DNA from: Alkalimarinus coralli
Lineage (GTDB): Bacteria; Pseudomonadota; Gammaproteobacteria; Pseudomonadales; Oleiphilaceae
Reading direction: 5' to 3'
DNA: 64,000 bases
Assembly: GCF_023650515.1 (NCBI RefSeq)
Contig: NZ_CP096016.1
Span: 2,854,001-2,918,000 of the forward strand
Shown: positions 63,521 through 64,000 of the stretch, piece after piece
Position numbering within the stretch: the first letter of the stretch is position 1
Layout of the letters: each line of letters starts with the position of its first letter
Position numbers and translations under genes: made by a program
The notes under the pieces: model-generated
Databases searched by the model: none
What the model saw: the letters and a program-made list of their open reading frames with translations, nothing else
Told to the model about the DNA's origin: nothing

Positions 63521-64000
63521 CTAGAAGTAGTAGCGATAACCTATCGAAACGTCATAGAAATCGTCATCGTCATGCCACTCCTGAGCGACTGACAGCCTTA
63601 TGGCATGATCTACCGCAATATTGAAGTTCTGACTAAACGAAGCTCTTACCCGGTAGTCATCATTGAGAAATTGATAGCCCTGCACATCCAGCTTTTGCGC
63701 ACCTATTGGCGAGTAATACAGCAAACCAGTCTCAGCACCAATAGCAGGCTCCAGAATAGAGTTATACTGCTTGTTATGCTCAACTCTTCCGGTTAAAAAA
63801 CCAAATACCTCAACATCATCTGTTATTTCATAACTATGCCCTGCCCCGCCATTTAATTGCAGCACTCCAACCTCATCACCCCGGCTATATAACCTTTCAT
63901 AGCCGACCTGAACCTTCCACGAGAGCGGTTTAAGAAATAGGTTGCGCTTTGACAACGACGTAATATCAACAATATCAAAACGGTTTAGTTTTAAACCATC
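63521..64000 (-). CDS. C-terminal part of a DUF4105-like outer-membrane protein (partial)
   Basis: The minus-strand frame is open to the right edge of the window and continues beyond it. About 159 residues are seen. RFDIVDITSLSKRNLFLKPL then SWKVQVGYERL, and a Gly/Tyr-rich barrel ending in YDVSIGYRYYF, resemble the C-terminal barrel of DUF4105 (Lnb-domain) proteins. The TTG-initiated shorter frame (63955) is not a true start. The N-terminal periplasmic domain is outside the window, so the function is unknown. Confidence 0.55.
   Translation of the reverse strand, partial: DGLKLNRFDIVDITSLSKRNLFLKPLSWKVQVGYERLYSRGDEVGVLQLNGGAGHSYEITDDVEVFGFLTGRVEHNKQYNSILEPAIGAETGLLYYSPIGAQKLDVQGYQFLNDDYRVRASFSQNFNIAVDHAIRLSVAQEWHDDDDFYDVSIGYRYYF

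Noticed and set aside
1-64000. CRISPR array
   Set aside because: No regularly spaced direct repeats were seen on either strand.

Overview
The window looks like chromosomal DNA of a marine, facultatively respiring gammaproteobacterium close to the Pseudomonadales/Oceanospirillales. The main support is gene order: rnr, rlmB, rpsF, rpsR, a DUF2232 membrane gene, rplI, dnaB and alr lie together with a tRNA-Leu, the arrangement known from Pseudomonas. There is an FNR/ANR regulator beside a HemN-like gene. The envelope is Gram-negative (OmpW, lipoproteins, an FtsX-type ABC system, outer-membrane barrels). Assignments rest on reading motifs and gene order; no database search was run.

Layout. 1-2.7 kb: end of a HemN-like gene, fnr, ompW and a small membrane protein. 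2.8-11.5 kb: conserved housekeeping block. 11.6-16.2 kb: saccharopine-dehydrogenase-like reductase with two membrane partners, creD, and an endonuclease/phosphatase-family protein. 16.3-20.7 kb: molybdenum hydroxylase locus (MocA-like, XdhC-like, large and 2Fe-2S subunits). 21-29 kb: secreted unknowns, a 7TM-GGDEF-EAL phosphodiesterase, an exonuclease/GIY-YIG fusion, a Cys-repeat protein, an SGNH lipoprotein and a lipase-chaperone-like protein. 29-35 kb: an apparent operon of a solute-binding protein, a LolA-like protein, two FtsX permeases, an ATPase and an outer-membrane barrel. 36-42.7 kb: accessory region. 42.8-50.3 kb: glutathionyl-hydroquinone-reductase-like gene with a divergent LysR regulator, an unknown secreted protein and aceEF. 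51-54 kb: lutABC lactate oxidation. 54-58 kb: hemerythrin/DUF2249/heme-oxidase-like operon with an FNR-type box, lipoprotein, and a MITE-like palindrome. 58.5-63.4 kb: livKHMGF. The window ends inside a DUF4105-like outer-membrane gene.

The accessory region is the most unusual part. A small peptide gene with a double-glycine leader sits behind a near-consensus sigma-54 promoter, with two palindromic boxes upstream. An intact IS66-family element follows, with an 8-bp target duplication. Next comes a piece of integron cassette array: two attC-like sites with paired R and L boxes, in register with an Abi-type phage-defence gene, a small zinc-ribbon membrane protein and a BrnT/BrnA toxin-antitoxin pair. 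No integrase gene is in the window.

How the genes work together. FNR is encoded here and FNR-type boxes precede both ompW and the hemerythrin operon, pointing to a local response to low oxygen or nitric oxide. AceEF, LutABC and LivKHMGF feed lactate, pyruvate and branched amino acids into central metabolism. MocA, XdhC and the two hydroxylase subunits form one cofactor-plus-enzyme module.
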